A DNA stretch of 64,000 nt. It comes from Natrononativus amylolyticus (lineage in GTDB: Archaea > Halobacteriota > Halobacteria > Halobacteriales > Natrialbaceae). Made by a program: the position numbers and the translations under genes. Location: assembly GCF_024362525.1 (NCBI RefSeq), contig NZ_CP101458.1, positions 2,356,001 to 2,420,000 on the forward strand, in the 5' to 3' direction. Shown here piece after piece: positions 39,446 to 49,263 of this stretch; position 1 is the first letter of the stretch, and each line of letters begins with the position of its first letter. The notes beneath the pieces are model-generated. The model was not told the DNA's origin and ran no database searches. It saw only the letters and a list, made by a program, of their open reading frames with translations.

Positions 39446-42037
39446 TCACGCCAGTCGTGCGAGGGCGCGCTCGCGAAGCACGAGCAGACACGGTAGCACC
39501 GTCAGGCAGGCGATAAAGGCGAAGATAATGCTCAGACCCGTCACGAGGCCGAAGCGCTGCAGCGGCGGGGCGAGCGCCAGTGCGAGGACGCCGAAGCCGG
39601 CGGCGGTCGTCGCCGCGCTGCCCAGCAGCGCGCCGCCGGTTCCCGTGACGGTGGCGGTGAGCGCGGCCTCGAGAGTATCGCGTTCTCCCCTTTCAGCCAC
39701 GAATCGCTCGCCGACGTGGATGCTGTAGTCGACGCCGAGGCCGATCGCGAGGCTCGTTATCACCGCCGTCTCGCTGTTGAACGGTACGTCGAGCAGCGCC
39801 ATCGTTCCGAGCAACCACGCCAGTGCCGCCACCACCGGCGCGAGGGTGATCGCGCCCAGGGTGAGCGCCCGGTGGCGGACCCAGTAGAGGACAGTGAGAA
39901 ACGCGAGGATCACCGCCAGCGTGACCGCGAACGCCTGGACCAGCGTCTCGAGCAAGGCGTCCTGGATCACGGCCGTCGTCACCGGTCCGCCCGCGGCGGT
40001 CGCCGCCACCGGCGCGTCGCTCTCGATGAGACTCGCCACGTCGCGGGTGTCGTCGGCGACGTCCTGAGCGGCCGCGTCGCCCCGGACGGAGAGCAGCAGG
40101 CGGGCGGAGTCGTACTCCCCGCCGTCGGTTCGATGCAGGACCGCCGAGGCCGCCTCCTCGTCGGCCTCGTACAGTACGTCGTAGAATCCCGCGAGGTCCT
40201 CGTCGGGGAGGCCGTCGCCGGTCGTGTCGCGTTCCTCGAGTGCGGTCGCGACGCTTTCGTTCTCACCGGCGAGTTCCCGAAGGACGCGTACGGGGCTCTC
40301 GACGGCCGCAGTTCCGTCGGAGCGGGCGGCGATAGTGGTGTTCCCCTCGACCGAAGCCGTCGCGTTCTCGATCGCGACCAGCGTCTCGGGATCGGTTATC
40401 CCCTCCTCGAGCAGAATCTGGGACTGGCTGCCCTCGCCTCGTTCCTGGAAGTTCTCGCCCAGATAGGCCGCGTCGTCGCTGATCGTGTACGTGTCGGGTG
40501 CGAGCGGCCCCGGCAGGGATTTCGCCCACTCGGGAGCGTCCTCCGGTAAGAAGTCCGTCTGATTGAACTCAGTGTCGATCCCCGTCGCGCCGTAGGCGCC
40601 GCCGACGGCGAGCAGGAGTGCGACGAGAACGACGGCGAGCGGCGCCTTCCGGGCGACGGCGACACCTCGCGAGAGGGCGCGGTTGACGAGTCCAGTTCCC
40701 CGACCGAACGGCTGCTTTCGCCGGTCGCGGTCGAACCGTGACTCGAGCACCCGATCCACCTCGACCTTCAGTGCGGGAACCAGCGCGCCGAAAACGACGA
40801 ACGTCGCGAAGATGCCGCCCGCACTGAGCAGGGCGAAGTCCTGGATCGCCGGCAGCGGGCTGACGTAGTTCGAGAGGAAGCCGACCCCCGTCGAGAACGT
40901 CGCCGCGGCGAGCGCCAGCACGACGCCCGCGAGGCCGAGGGCCATCCCCCGGCCGGCGTCCAGGTAGCCGCCGTCCTCGATCGGCCCGTCGGTTTCCGTT
41001 CCCTCGGGTGGCTCCTCCTCGAGCAGCCCGTTTCTGGCCTCCCGGTAGCGCATCACGACGTGCAGGGAGTAGTCGATCGAGAGCCCGATCAGGAGGAACG
41101 GAACCGCGATCAGGAGCTGACTCGAGGGGACCTCGAGCCAGCCCTGGATGCCGGCGAGCCAGGCCATCACGAGCGCGATGCCGAACAGCCCGATGAGTAC
41201 GTCGACGACGTCCCGGTAGGTGATCGCGAGCACACCCAGTACGAGCACGAACGCGACGGGCGTGATGATCGCGAAGCTGTCGCCGACGGCGCTCGAACTC
41301 GCCGCGTCGGTGATCCCCTGGCCGAAGACGAACGCGTCGTCGAAGCGCTCCTCGACCAGTTCGTCGATCGCGACCTGGGCGTCGTAGGCCGCCTGGGGCT
41401 CCTCGTCGTCGCCGCTGTCGTCGATCTGGAAGAGGAAGGTGATCCGCGACTCGGCGGTCGTCTCGCGGGGTTCGTACTCCGTCGGCAGGAACTCGTAGGG
41501 GTCTTCGCCCTGCGTGTCTGCGTCGGGGTCGAGCACCGCCGCCAGGAGCTCTTCGACCTCTTCGTCCGAGCGGTCCTCGAGCGCCCCGATCTGCTCCTCG
41601 AGCGTCGGGTGGCTGGTGTCGGGCGGTCCGTTCGCCTCAGCCGCGCGGTCCTCGAAGACCGCGCCGGTCGCGACGACGTTCTCGAGGCCGACGAACCCCT
41701 CCTCGCTCAGGGTGGCGTTCAGCGTCTCGTTCGCCCGCACCTCCTGTTGTAACTCGAGGCTCTCGAGCAGCGACTCGCGGGTGAGGACGTCGCCACCTTC
41801 GTCTCTGACGACGATCTGTGTGACCACGCGGTCGTCCGTGTCGTAGGTGTCCTCGATCTCCTCGAGCGCGCGGGTCTCATCCGAATCGACGTCGAACTGG
41901 CCGATGCCGCCGTCTTCGGTTTCACCGACGGCCGCGCCGGCGGCGATGACGGCGGTGAGCACGAGGAGACAGACGATGACGAGTTTGCTGTGGCCGACGA
42001 TCGTTTCCGCGTAGCGGTCGGCGAGTCTCCCCCTCAC
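39446..42037 (-). CDS. MMPL/RND-family transporter
   Basis: An 863-residue membrane protein with the duplicated RND layout: one helix, a ~220-residue external loop, five helices (about 245-400), one helix near 450, a second external loop, and five final helices. Both halves carry the MMPL helix-4-like motif (SIDYSLHVVMRYREA and GVDYSIHVGERFV), with Asp in the membrane segment for proton relay. MMPL proteins export lipids or hydrophobic compounds. Start is GTG 42037. Its downstream partner is an acyl-CoA synthetase 20 nt away, recalling MmpL-FadD pairs of mycobacteria. Confidence 0.93.
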   Translation of the reverse strand: MRGRLADRYAETIVGHSKLVIVCLLVLTAVIAAGAAVGETEDGGIGQFDVDSDETRALEEIEDTYDTDDRVVTQIVVRDEGGDVLTRESLLESLELQQEVRANETLNATLSEEGFVGLENVVATGAVFEDRAAEANGPPDTSHPTLEEQIGALEDRSDEEVEELLAAVLDPDADTQGEDPYEFLPTEYEPRETTAESRITFLFQIDDSGDDEEPQAAYDAQVAIDELVEERFDDAFVFGQGITDAASSSAVGDSFAIITPVAFVLVLGVLAITYRDVVDVLIGLFGIALVMAWLAGIQGWLEVPSSQLLIAVPFLLIGLSIDYSLHVVMRYREARNGLLEEEPPEGTETDGPIEDGGYLDAGRGMALGLAGVVLALAAATFSTGVGFLSNYVSPLPAIQDFALLSAGGIFATFVVFGALVPALKVEVDRVLESRFDRDRRKQPFGRGTGLVNRALSRGVAVARKAPLAVVLVALLLAVGGAYGATGIDTEFNQTDFLPEDAPEWAKSLPGPLAPDTYTISDDAAYLGENFQERGEGSQSQILLEEGITDPETLVAIENATASVEGNTTIAARSDGTAAVESPVRVLRELAGENESVATALEERDTTGDGLPDEDLAGFYDVLYEADEEAASAVLHRTDGGEYDSARLLLSVRGDAAAQDVADDTRDVASLIESDAPVAATAAGGPVTTAVIQDALLETLVQAFAVTLAVILAFLTVLYWVRHRALTLGAITLAPVVAALAWLLGTMALLDVPFNSETAVITSLAIGLGVDYSIHVGERFVAERGERDTLEAALTATVTGTGGALLGSAATTAAGFGVLALALAPPLQRFGLVTGLSIIFAFIACLTVLPCLLVLRERALARLA

Positions 42038-42163
42038 CCTCTCTCCCCCCGTCGCGAGAACATCGCAGAATCCCGCCGCTCGAGTCGTCTCATGCGTTCA
42101 ATCGAACCCGAGCGTTGATAGCCGTTCGGATAGAAGCTAGTTACGTATAATCCATATCTGATT

Positions 42164-42835
42164 ATGAACACCGAAACTACGCGCAACCGTGGGGTGCTCA
42201 GCCCGGCCGACCGCGCCTACCTGTTCGGCGAGCGGGAGATGAGCCACGACCAGTCCAGACGGAACGCCGAGGCGCGCATCCGCGAGCGGGTGCGACACGC
42301 CGTCCTCGACTTCGACGTGCTGTTGCACACCCTCTCGGTGAAGGACCGCCGGCAGGTGTTCGACGACGTGGCGACCGACGACGCCTTCCTCGACGGTCTG
42401 CGGGCGATGGTCGCCTTCGCCTACGTCGGCACCAAAGAGCAGGGGTTCGACTTCGAGGACGTCCTCGTTCCCGCGGTGCGAAGCTCCGAGGAAGCCTACG
42501 CCGCGAAACAACTGGACGCGACCGCTTCCGTCGACGTCACCTTCGAGGTCGAGACCACCGTCGAGACGACGCTCGAGGGAATCGCCGGGCGCCTCGAGGA
42601 AGGGGAGCCCGTTACGCCGAGAGAGCTGTTCTCGCTGATCATGCAGGGGGATCACGATCCTGGGAAATACGACGAGATCACGCTCGTCGGGGTCGACGAC
42701 GAGGGCGTCGACGATCCGTTTCTGGAGCGGCTTGCGGCTTACTTGGGCGGCAGCGTCCGTCACGTCACCGACTCGCGGGCGGTGATCGACCTGGGTGCGG
42801 ACTCGAGTGAAAACGACTCGAGCGACGGCGACTGA
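42164..42835 (+). CDS. conserved haloarchaeal protein, possible DNA-associated regulator
   Basis: A 223-residue soluble protein. The beginning (TTRNRGVLSPADRAYLFGE, then SRRNAEARIRERVRHAVLDFDVLLHTL) recurs in many haloarchaeal proteins, and looks helical and basic, perhaps a coiled or DNA-contacting region. The middle (VTFEVETTVETTLEGIAGRLEEGEPVTPRELFSLIMQ) and end are acidic. I do not recognise a named domain. A TATA-like GTATAAT lies just upstream (about 42145-42151), closer to the ATG than usual. Divergent from the MMPL transporter gene. Confidence 0.75.
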   Translation: MNTETTRNRGVLSPADRAYLFGEREMSHDQSRRNAEARIRERVRHAVLDFDVLLHTLSVKDRRQVFDDVATDDAFLDGLRAMVAFAYVGTKEQGFDFEDVLVPAVRSSEEAYAAKQLDATASVDVTFEVETTVETTLEGIAGRLEEGEPVTPRELFSLIMQGDHDPGKYDEITLVGVDDEGVDDPFLERLAAYLGGSVRHVTDSRAVIDLGADSSENDSSDGD

Positions 42836-42877
42836 CAGCTGCTCGAGCGCGAGCCATCACGCGCTGAGACCGTGCGG

Positions 42878-43093
42878 TCACAGGACGCCGATCACGAACC
42901 CGATCGCGGCGAAAAAGGCTACGAGCACCGCGGTGCTGGGACCCTCGTACGCCAGCCAGGGAATCATCCCGGCTACGTGAGTGACGAACGCGACTGCGAA
43001 CGCCGACAGCAGCACCACCGAAGCGCGGCCGGAGACGAGTATCGCGACGGTGAACAGGACGAACACCACGGCGATACTCACGTCGGCCAACAC
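42878..43093 (-). CDS. small two-helix membrane protein
   Basis: A 71-residue very hydrophobic protein with two or three helices (VSIAVVFVLFTVAILV, VVLLSAFAVAFVTHVAGMI, STAVLVAFFAAIGFVIGVL). The frame has GC-rich third positions and ends FVIGVL. GTG at 43093 has AGGAG just upstream but only 1 nt away; GTG at 43081 (in VSIAV) gives better spacing to it, so the true start is unsure. Nothing links it to a pathway; its 3' end converges on the preceding gene. Confidence 0.55.
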   Translation of the reverse strand: MLADVSIAVVFVLFTVAILVSGRASVVLLSAFAVAFVTHVAGMIPWLAYEGPSTAVLVAFFAAIGFVIGVL

Positions 43094-43500
43094 TCCTCGT
43101 TTTGCGACGAGAAGACCGTCTGTTCCGCCTTCTGCGGCTGGCCGAATATCTATATTCCCATGTTGTTAGTTTTGGAAGGATAGTAGTTTCGGTGCTGGAT
43201 CACTCAGGGTATGTACCCACTTTCGCGATCGTATCGATACCGTATTGACGTACACCGTCGAGGACGAAACACCTATCATTGACGCCACACAACAGGTTCT
43301 CGTGATGATTCCGGCAGCGACACCTCGTCGGTTCGCCGGCCCTCGAGCCGCCGTTTTCGTAGGGGCCTTCTAGCCCCATCTCGCCACACCGTTTCGACGG
43401 ATGTATTGTAGCCGACCAGCATTCAGCGAACAACGACCAGTATGGCAGATCGACACCCACACGCGAGACGACGCACGCGCCCCCAGCGGGCGGTGACAGC
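43094..43500. other. 407-nt intergenic region upstream of valS
   Basis: It contains the upstream regions of both the small membrane protein gene (minus) and valS (plus). The stretch about 43125-43280 is less GC-rich than the flanks and holds GAATATCTATATTC (about 43142-43155), a palindrome-like AT-rich sequence. A SD-type GGTGA at 43492-43496 precedes the valS ATG by 4 nt. A minus-strand frame with several cysteines crosses the centre but I do not accept it as a gene. No tRNA or other RNA gene is recognisable. Confidence 0.4.
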
Positions 43501-46167
43501 ATGAGTATGGACAGCCCCGAACAGGAGGAAGGGCTCGAGGGCGGTTACGACCCGTCCGAGATCGAGCCGAAGTGGCAGCGGCGCTGGGTCGAGGCGGAGA
43601 CCTACGCCTACCAGGGCGAACCGGGTGCGGACCCGAACACGACCTACGCCATCGACACGCCGCCGCCGACGGTGTCCGGGAGTCTGCACATGGGCCACCT
43701 CTACGGCCACACCCTGCAGGACTTCGCGGCCCGCTTCCAGCGGATGGCAGACGGCGACGTCCTCTTCCCGTTCGGCTACGACGACAACGGGATCGCCTCC
43801 GAGCGGCTGACCGAGGAGGATCTGGACATCCGCCACCAGGACTACGAGCGCCGGGAGTTCCAACAGCTCTGCCGGGAGGTCTGTCAGGAGTACGAGGCGG
43901 AGTTCACCGAGAAGATGCAGAGCCTCGGCTGCTCGATCGACTGGGGGCACACGTACAAGACGATCGAGCCCCGCGTTCAGCGGATCTCACAGCTCTCCTT
44001 CCTCGATCTCTACGAGAAGGGACGGGAGTACAGAAAGAAGGCCCCCGCCATCTGGTGTCCGGAGTGCGAGACGGCAATCTCGCAGGTCGAGACCGAGGAC
44101 GACGAGCGGAATTCCCACTTCAACGACATCGCGTTCGAGATGGCAGGGGAGAGCCCGCCGCGCGAGAAGTTCGTCATCTCTACCACGCGGCCAGAACTGA
44201 TACCGGCCTGCGTCTCCGTCTTCGTCCATCCCGACGACGAGGCGAACCAGGATCTGGTCGGCGAGACGGCCCGAATCCCGATCTTCGGCCACGAGGTGCC
44301 GATCATCGCCGACGACCGCGTCGACATGGAGAAGGGATCGGGGATCGTGATGTGCTGTACCTTCGGCGACCAGAACGACATCGAGTGGTACCAGGCCCAC
44401 GACTTACCGTTGCGGGTGGCCATCGACGAGACCGCGACGATGACCGACCTCGCGGGCGACTACGAGGGACTGAGCACGGAGGAGGCCCGCGAGGTCATCG
44501 TCGAGGATCTCGAGGAGGCCGGCTACCTCCGGGACCGCCGCGAGATCGTCCACGACGTCGGCGTCCACGAGCGCTGCGACACCCCCGTCGAGTACCGGGT
44601 GTCCAAACAGTGGTACGTCGAGATTCTGGACCACAAGGAGGCGTACCTCGAGGCCGGCGCCGAGATGGAGTGGTACCCCGAGAAGATGTTTACCAGGTAC
44701 CGACACTGGATCGAGGGCCTCGAGTGGGACTGGCTGATCTCCCGCCAGCGCGACTCGGGCATCCCGTTCCCGGTCTGGTACTGCGCCGACTGCGACCATC
44801 CGATCATGGCCGAGCGGGCGGACCTCCCGGTCGATCCGCTCTCCGACGATCCGCCGGTCGATAGCTGTCCGGAGTGCGCCGACGACACCTTCGAACCTGA
44901 AGAGGACGTCTTCGACACCTGGGCGACCTCCTCGCTGACCCCGCTGATCAATGCGGGCTGGGACTGGGACGAAGAGAGCGAGGAGTTCACGATGTCGAAC
45001 CCCGAACTCTACCCGTTCGACCTGCGCCCGCAGGGCCACGACATCATCTCGTTCTGGCTGTTCCACACCATCGTGAAGTGCTACGAGCACACCGGCGAGG
45101 TTCCCTTCGACGCGACGCTGATCAACGGCCACGTGTTAGACGAAAACCGCGAGAAGATGTCGAAGTCCCGCGGCAACGTCGTCGAACCCGCCGAAGTGCT
45201 CGCGGAGTACCCAGTGGACGCGGTTCGCTTCTGGGCGGCCAGCGCCGCCGTCGGCGACGACTTCCCCTACCAGGACCAGGACATCGTCGCGGGCGAGAAG
45301 CTCCTCCGGAAGCTCTGGAACGCCTCGAAGCTCGTCGACACGCTCGCGCCTGTCGACCCCGACGAACCCGCAGAGCTCGAGGCTATCGACCGCTGGCTGC
45401 TCGCCGAACTCGACGCCACCGTCGAGGAACTTACGGCTCACCTCGAGGCCTACGAGTTCGCGAAGGCCCGCAACCGTCTCAGAACCTTCTTCTGGAGCAC
45501 GTTCTGTGACGACTACCTCGAGATCGCCAAGGGCCGAGAAGAGAATTCCTCGACGCAGTACGCGCTGCGGACGGCTCACCGGACGTTCCTCGAGCTGTGG
45601 GCGCCGTACCTCCCGCACGTCACCGAGGAGATCTGGCAGTCCGTCTACGCCTCGAGTGCCGATTCCGCCGGCGAGGGCGACTTCGAGAGCATTCACACCC
45701 GCGACTGGCCCGAACCCCTGGGATACGACGCCGACCTCGAGGCCGGCGAGACGGCGATGGAGGTCATCTCCGCGCTCCGTCGGTACAAGTCCGAGCGCCA
45801 GCTACCGCTGAACGAGGAACTCGAGTCCGTTTCGGTCTACGGTCCGATCGACGGGTTCGAGGACGCGATCCAGAACGTGATGCACGTCCGGAGTCTCGAC
45901 GTGCTCGCAGAGCCCCCGGAGATCACCACCGAGGTCGCGTCGATCGGCCTGGACTACTCGACGCTCGGCCCGAAATACGGCGCGAAGGTCGGCGAGATCG
46001 ACTCGGGAATCGACAGCGGCGAGTACGAGATAGACAACGAGGCAGGCGTGCTTCGGGTTGCAGGTGAGGAACTCGAGGACGAGCTGTTCGAGGTGGAACT
46101 CGAGCGGACTTACTCGGGCGACGGCGAGATGCTCGAGACCGAGTCGGCGGTCGTGATCGTCGAATAA
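43501..46167 (+). CDS. valS: valyl-tRNA synthetase
   Basis: An 888-residue class Ia synthetase charging tRNA-Val. HIGH motif as HMGH (residues 63-66, in PPPTVSGSLHMGH) and KMSKS (residues 552-556) are intact. The editing domain lies at about 190-330 (TTRPELIPACVSVFVHPDDE is its threonine-rich region). Zinc-type cysteine pairs are seen at WCPECETA and CADCDHP...CPECADD. The anticodon-binding region follows ~640. A further ATG two codons on (43507) is possible. GGTGA 4 nt before the ATG suggests ribosome-binding-site-dependent initiation, unlike many genes here. Confidence 0.97.
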   Translation: MSMDSPEQEEGLEGGYDPSEIEPKWQRRWVEAETYAYQGEPGADPNTTYAIDTPPPTVSGSLHMGHLYGHTLQDFAARFQRMADGDVLFPFGYDDNGIASERLTEEDLDIRHQDYERREFQQLCREVCQEYEAEFTEKMQSLGCSIDWGHTYKTIEPRVQRISQLSFLDLYEKGREYRKKAPAIWCPECETAISQVETEDDERNSHFNDIAFEMAGESPPREKFVISTTRPELIPACVSVFVHPDDEANQDLVGETARIPIFGHEVPIIADDRVDMEKGSGIVMCCTFGDQNDIEWYQAHDLPLRVAIDETATMTDLAGDYEGLSTEEAREVIVEDLEEAGYLRDRREIVHDVGVHERCDTPVEYRVSKQWYVEILDHKEAYLEAGAEMEWYPEKMFTRYRHWIEGLEWDWLISRQRDSGIPFPVWYCADCDHPIMAERADLPVDPLSDDPPVDSCPECADDTFEPEEDVFDTWATSSLTPLINAGWDWDEESEEFTMSNPELYPFDLRPQGHDIISFWLFHTIVKCYEHTGEVPFDATLINGHVLDENREKMSKSRGNVVEPAEVLAEYPVDAVRFWAASAAVGDDFPYQDQDIVAGEKLLRKLWNASKLVDTLAPVDPDEPAELEAIDRWLLAELDATVEELTAHLEAYEFAKARNRLRTFFWSTFCDDYLEIAKGREENSSTQYALRTAHRTFLELWAPYLPHVTEEIWQSVYASSADSAGEGDFESIHTRDWPEPLGYDADLEAGETAMEVISALRRYKSERQLPLNEELESVSVYGPIDGFEDAIQNVMHVRSLDVLAEPPEITTEVASIGLDYSTLGPKYGAKVGEIDSGIDSGEYEIDNEAGVLRVAGEELEDELFEVELERTYSGDGEMLETESAVVIVE

Positions 46168-46227
46168 GGTTCGATCGCCGCTTCACCTACCGGGCAGCAT
46201 ATGTCGGATCAGCGAATAGTACCGGCT

Positions 46228-46788
46228 ATGGACCGCCTCCGCTCGCGTCGCGCCCTCCTCGCAACGATCGGAACCGGAGTCGTCGGGAGCTACGGCCTGC
46301 TGACGGCGACGGCGGGTCCCGATCGAGCGGATCAGCCGTCGATCGGCTGTCCCGACTACGGCGACCGCATCACCGAGCACCGCTGTAACGACCACCGCAG
46401 AGTCGGCGTGGCCCTCGAGCCCTCGGCGACGACCCTTTCGGCACCCGGTTCGATCACGTTCACGCTGCGAAACCGCTCGCATCGGTCGTTCAGGTCGAAC
46501 CTCTACGGCTGGGGGCTCCACCGGTACGCCAACGGAGAATGGGAACACGTCGCTCCGGAGCGGGTCCCGCTGCCGCTGCACGGCCTCCATCCCGGCGGAA
46601 CGGCGGAGTGGACCCTCACGGTTCGGCCTGAAGCGGACGACGAGTGGCTCGAGGACGACGGCTACACCGACGTTCGGTTCGCCGACCTCGAGGCCGGCAC
46701 CTACGCGTTCGGCATCGACGGCTGGTGGGGCGACGACGGCCGCGACGCGAAAACGGCGCTGATCGAGACGTTCGCACTCGAGGTGTGA
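46228..46788 (+). CDS. secreted protein with Tat-type signal
   Basis: A 186-residue exported protein. The start MDRLRSRRALLATIGTGVVG is a twin-arginine signal peptide. The mature part has two cysteines (SIGCPDYG, EHRCND) that could pair and an immunoglobulin-like beta domain (SITFTLRNRSHRSFRSNLYGWGLHRYANGEWEHV) with the end ADLEAGTYAFGIDGWWGDD. This resembles haloarchaeal surface proteins of unknown ligand. I use ATG 46228: the in-frame ATG 46201 lies inside a TATA-like GCATATGT (46197-46204) that sits 27 nt before 46228. Confidence 0.78.
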   Translation: MDRLRSRRALLATIGTGVVGSYGLLTATAGPDRADQPSIGCPDYGDRITEHRCNDHRRVGVALEPSATTLSAPGSITFTLRNRSHRSFRSNLYGWGLHRYANGEWEHVAPERVPLPLHGLHPGGTAEWTLTVRPEADDEWLEDDGYTDVRFADLEAGTYAFGIDGWWGDDGRDAKTALIETFALEV

Positions 46789-46835
46789 GAGCCGACCTCG
46801 AGCGAAGCGGGGACTCCGGACGCGGCTCGACCCGA

Positions 46836-47537
46836 TCAGCTTACGGTTCGGGCGGGCGACACGGACTCGATTTTCTTCACTCGGATTGCGAGCGCCAGAA
46901 ACAGCGCGAGCAGGACGAACGAGGTCTCGCCGGCGGCGATCAATCCGAGGGCGTCGGCGCCGAGGAACATCTCGGCGTCTCGAGCCAGCGGGATCGCCGT
47001 GTGATGGGGGTCCCCGACGATGGGAACGAAGTAGTCGACGACGAGATTCGACCAGTACCACAGCAAGGCGACGCCGACGGCCGAAACCGAGAAGTCAGTG
47101 ATCCGGTGGAGCACCAGCGCCTGGACGACCATCGCGAGGTGGCTCCAGAAGAGAAACTGGTACATCAGCGGGTGGGTCTGGGCCGCGTAGGTTTCGTAGA
47201 AGACGAGCAGCGTGTAGGGCGTCCACAGGCCGAGCACGATGTTGCCGAAGAACGCGAGTGCGGTGAGCCAGGGGAGTTCGTGGCCTAGTTTCCAGGCTGC
47301 AATGGCGAGCGCGATGAACAGGGTTGCGAGCGGGCTGTCGGGAACCCACGGCCACATCACCATCGCGGTGTCGGCGAACTGGTGGCGGTAGTACCAGAAG
47401 CCGAACGCCGTGCCGGCGAGGTTGATCGCCACGATGAGCCAGGCGTAACGCAGGCCGAGGTCCTCGAGTCGCTCCGGAACGGGGGCGAGCGCGCGTGGCA
47501 ACGGATCCCTGTCGGCTAGCCGACTGCTCGCGGTCAT
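46836..47537 (-). CDS. DUF1405 multi-spanning membrane protein
   Basis: A 233-residue protein with about six helices, including YAWLIVAINLAGTAFGFWYY, LATLFIALAIAAWKL and FVLLALFLALAI. DUF1405 signatures are YYRHQFADTAMVMWPWVPDSP, LWTPYTLLVFYETY and SHLAMVVQALVL, which carry conserved polar residues within helices. The family (YpjA-like) has no known function. ATG 47537 is the natural start; the frame is open upstream but without similarity. Convergent with the secreted-protein gene and divergent from pdxS. Confidence 0.87.
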   Translation of the reverse strand: MTASSRLADRDPLPRALAPVPERLEDLGLRYAWLIVAINLAGTAFGFWYYRHQFADTAMVMWPWVPDSPLATLFIALAIAAWKLGHELPWLTALAFFGNIVLGLWTPYTLLVFYETYAAQTHPLMYQFLFWSHLAMVVQALVLHRITDFSVSAVGVALLWYWSNLVVDYFVPIVGDPHHTAIPLARDAEMFLGADALGLIAAGETSFVLLALFLALAIRVKKIESVSPARTVS

Positions 47538-47718
47538 TATCCGGCGCGACGGAGGGCGACGTGAAAACGATAGCGGTTGAACCGACGCCCGACGCGGCGA
47601 GCGGAGCGCTGGAGGGGGCGACGGGAAAACGGACGAACACGAGCCACACCAGCAACCACCACCTGCCGGCCGGGGACGATCCCGTACACGGACACTGTGT
47701 TGGGTTGGCATAACACTG

Positions 47719-47739
47719 GCAGTAACATCGTGTTACTGC
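47719..47739. promoter_or_regulatory. perfect 9+3+9 palindrome upstream of pdxS
   Basis: GCAGTAACA (47719-47727), spacer TCG, then its exact reverse complement TGTTACTGC (47731-47739). It lies 56 nt before the pdxS ATG and just upstream of a TATA-like GAGTAAAGG (47751-47759). Symmetry, length and place fit a dimeric repressor or activator site. A short loop of 3 nt also permits a hairpin, but it is upstream of the likely transcription start. Confidence 0.55.
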
Positions 47740-47794
47740 ACGGGGAAGGCGAGTAAAGGACACGCGTAAGTGAGATGAATTCCAATGGCTCGCT

Positions 47795-48703
<909 letters not shown>

Positions 48704-48796
48704 GCGGTCCAGACGTCGAGCACATCCAATTTTTAGCGTGATAACCGATAGAACGAATAGCGTTGATGAAATCCACGATAGATGACAGAAGTTGCT

Positions 48797-48823
48797 TGCT
48801 GAATATAGAGGGTGAATGCAGCA
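48797..48823 (+). repeat. inverted-repeat family copy 1
   Basis: Twenty-seven bases beginning TGCTGAATATAGAGG and ending TGCAGCA; the outer TGCTG/CAGCA arms are complementary. It agrees at 25 of 27 positions with the copy at 51777-51803. Confidence 0.7.
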
Positions 48824-48925
48824 CAGTGACTCGCTTCATTTCACGTGATTGGGTCTGGATTACCCGGTATAGAACGTGCGAACCTAACGCTGTGAGTTCT
48901 ATCAGTTACCGATGATGTTGGCTGA

Positions 48926-48956
48926 GCCGTGCTAAATAGAAGGCGCGCGCTATTCG
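48926..48956 (+). repeat. inverted-repeat family copy 2 (degenerate)
   Basis: GCCGTGCTAAATAGAAGG followed by GCGCGC resembles the GTGCTGAATACAAAGCGCG form read on the minus strand at 52436-52464. It begins with the same GCCGTGCTA found at 51843-51851. Confidence 0.45.
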
Positions 48957-49020
48957 AAATGCCCCCGGTGTCGGTGGCGATCGTCAGACAGGAATCCGAT
49001 CGCGAGGGGGTGAATCCATG

Positions 49021-49263
49021 TCAGTCTGCCGTACCTCGCTCAGACGGAGGCGCTTCGACTCCGATATCCTGTGACCGTTCAACAGCAACACGCGCACGCC
49101 CACTCGTCTCGTCGAAAATCAGGTGGGTGTGCGGATACGCCATCTCGACGTCGGCATCACCGAGTTCTTCCCAGACACTCTCGTGTACCTTCGATCGCAT
49201 CTCGAGTGCTGTCTGAGCGATTTCGGGGTTGTCCGGTCGGAAGTCAATCGAAGCGTACCACAA
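49021..49263 (-). pseudogene. C-terminal remnant of a MscS-type mechanosensitive channel
   Basis: The minus-strand frame reads WYASIDFRPDNPEIAQTA, RSKVHESVWEELGDADVEMAYPH (part), then HLIFDETSGRARVAVER and stops at 49021. This matches only the cytoplasmic C-terminal end of haloarchaeal MscS-like channels; the membrane helices are absent. At its left (5') boundary, near 49263, the sequence continues in another frame as the end of the M23 peptidase gene. I infer that a rearrangement replaced the front of a channel gene with foreign DNA. Confidence 0.65.

Larger units (their letters stand above)
48704..49020. other. intergenic region with inverted-repeat copies and a degraded peptide
   Basis: The composition becomes clearly more AT-rich directly after pdxS and marks the left end of an accessory island. 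Two repeat-family copies lie here (48797-48823 and 48926-48956). The minus strand from about 48895 to 48760 reads VLYRVIQTQSREMKRV, then LHSPSIFSKQLLSSI, which is homologous to the minus-strand peptide at 50.8-50.9 kb. Both look like decayed copies of one element rather than functional genes. Confidence 0.5.

Noticed and set aside
42106-42121. On the minus strand CGCTCGGGTTCGATTG looks like the T arm of a tRNA.
   Set aside because: No matching stem or CCA-proximal acceptor; no D- or anticodon-loop sequence within 90 nt.
43200-43502. A 100-codon minus-strand frame upstream of valS with several cysteines (KRCGEMGLEGPYENG, RCRCRNHH, LLCG) that at first looks like a zinc ribbon.
   Set aside because: The Cys spacing does not give a regular CxxC pair set, third-position usage is not that of real genes here, it starts at a weak GTG across the valS start region, and it would remove the valS upstream region.
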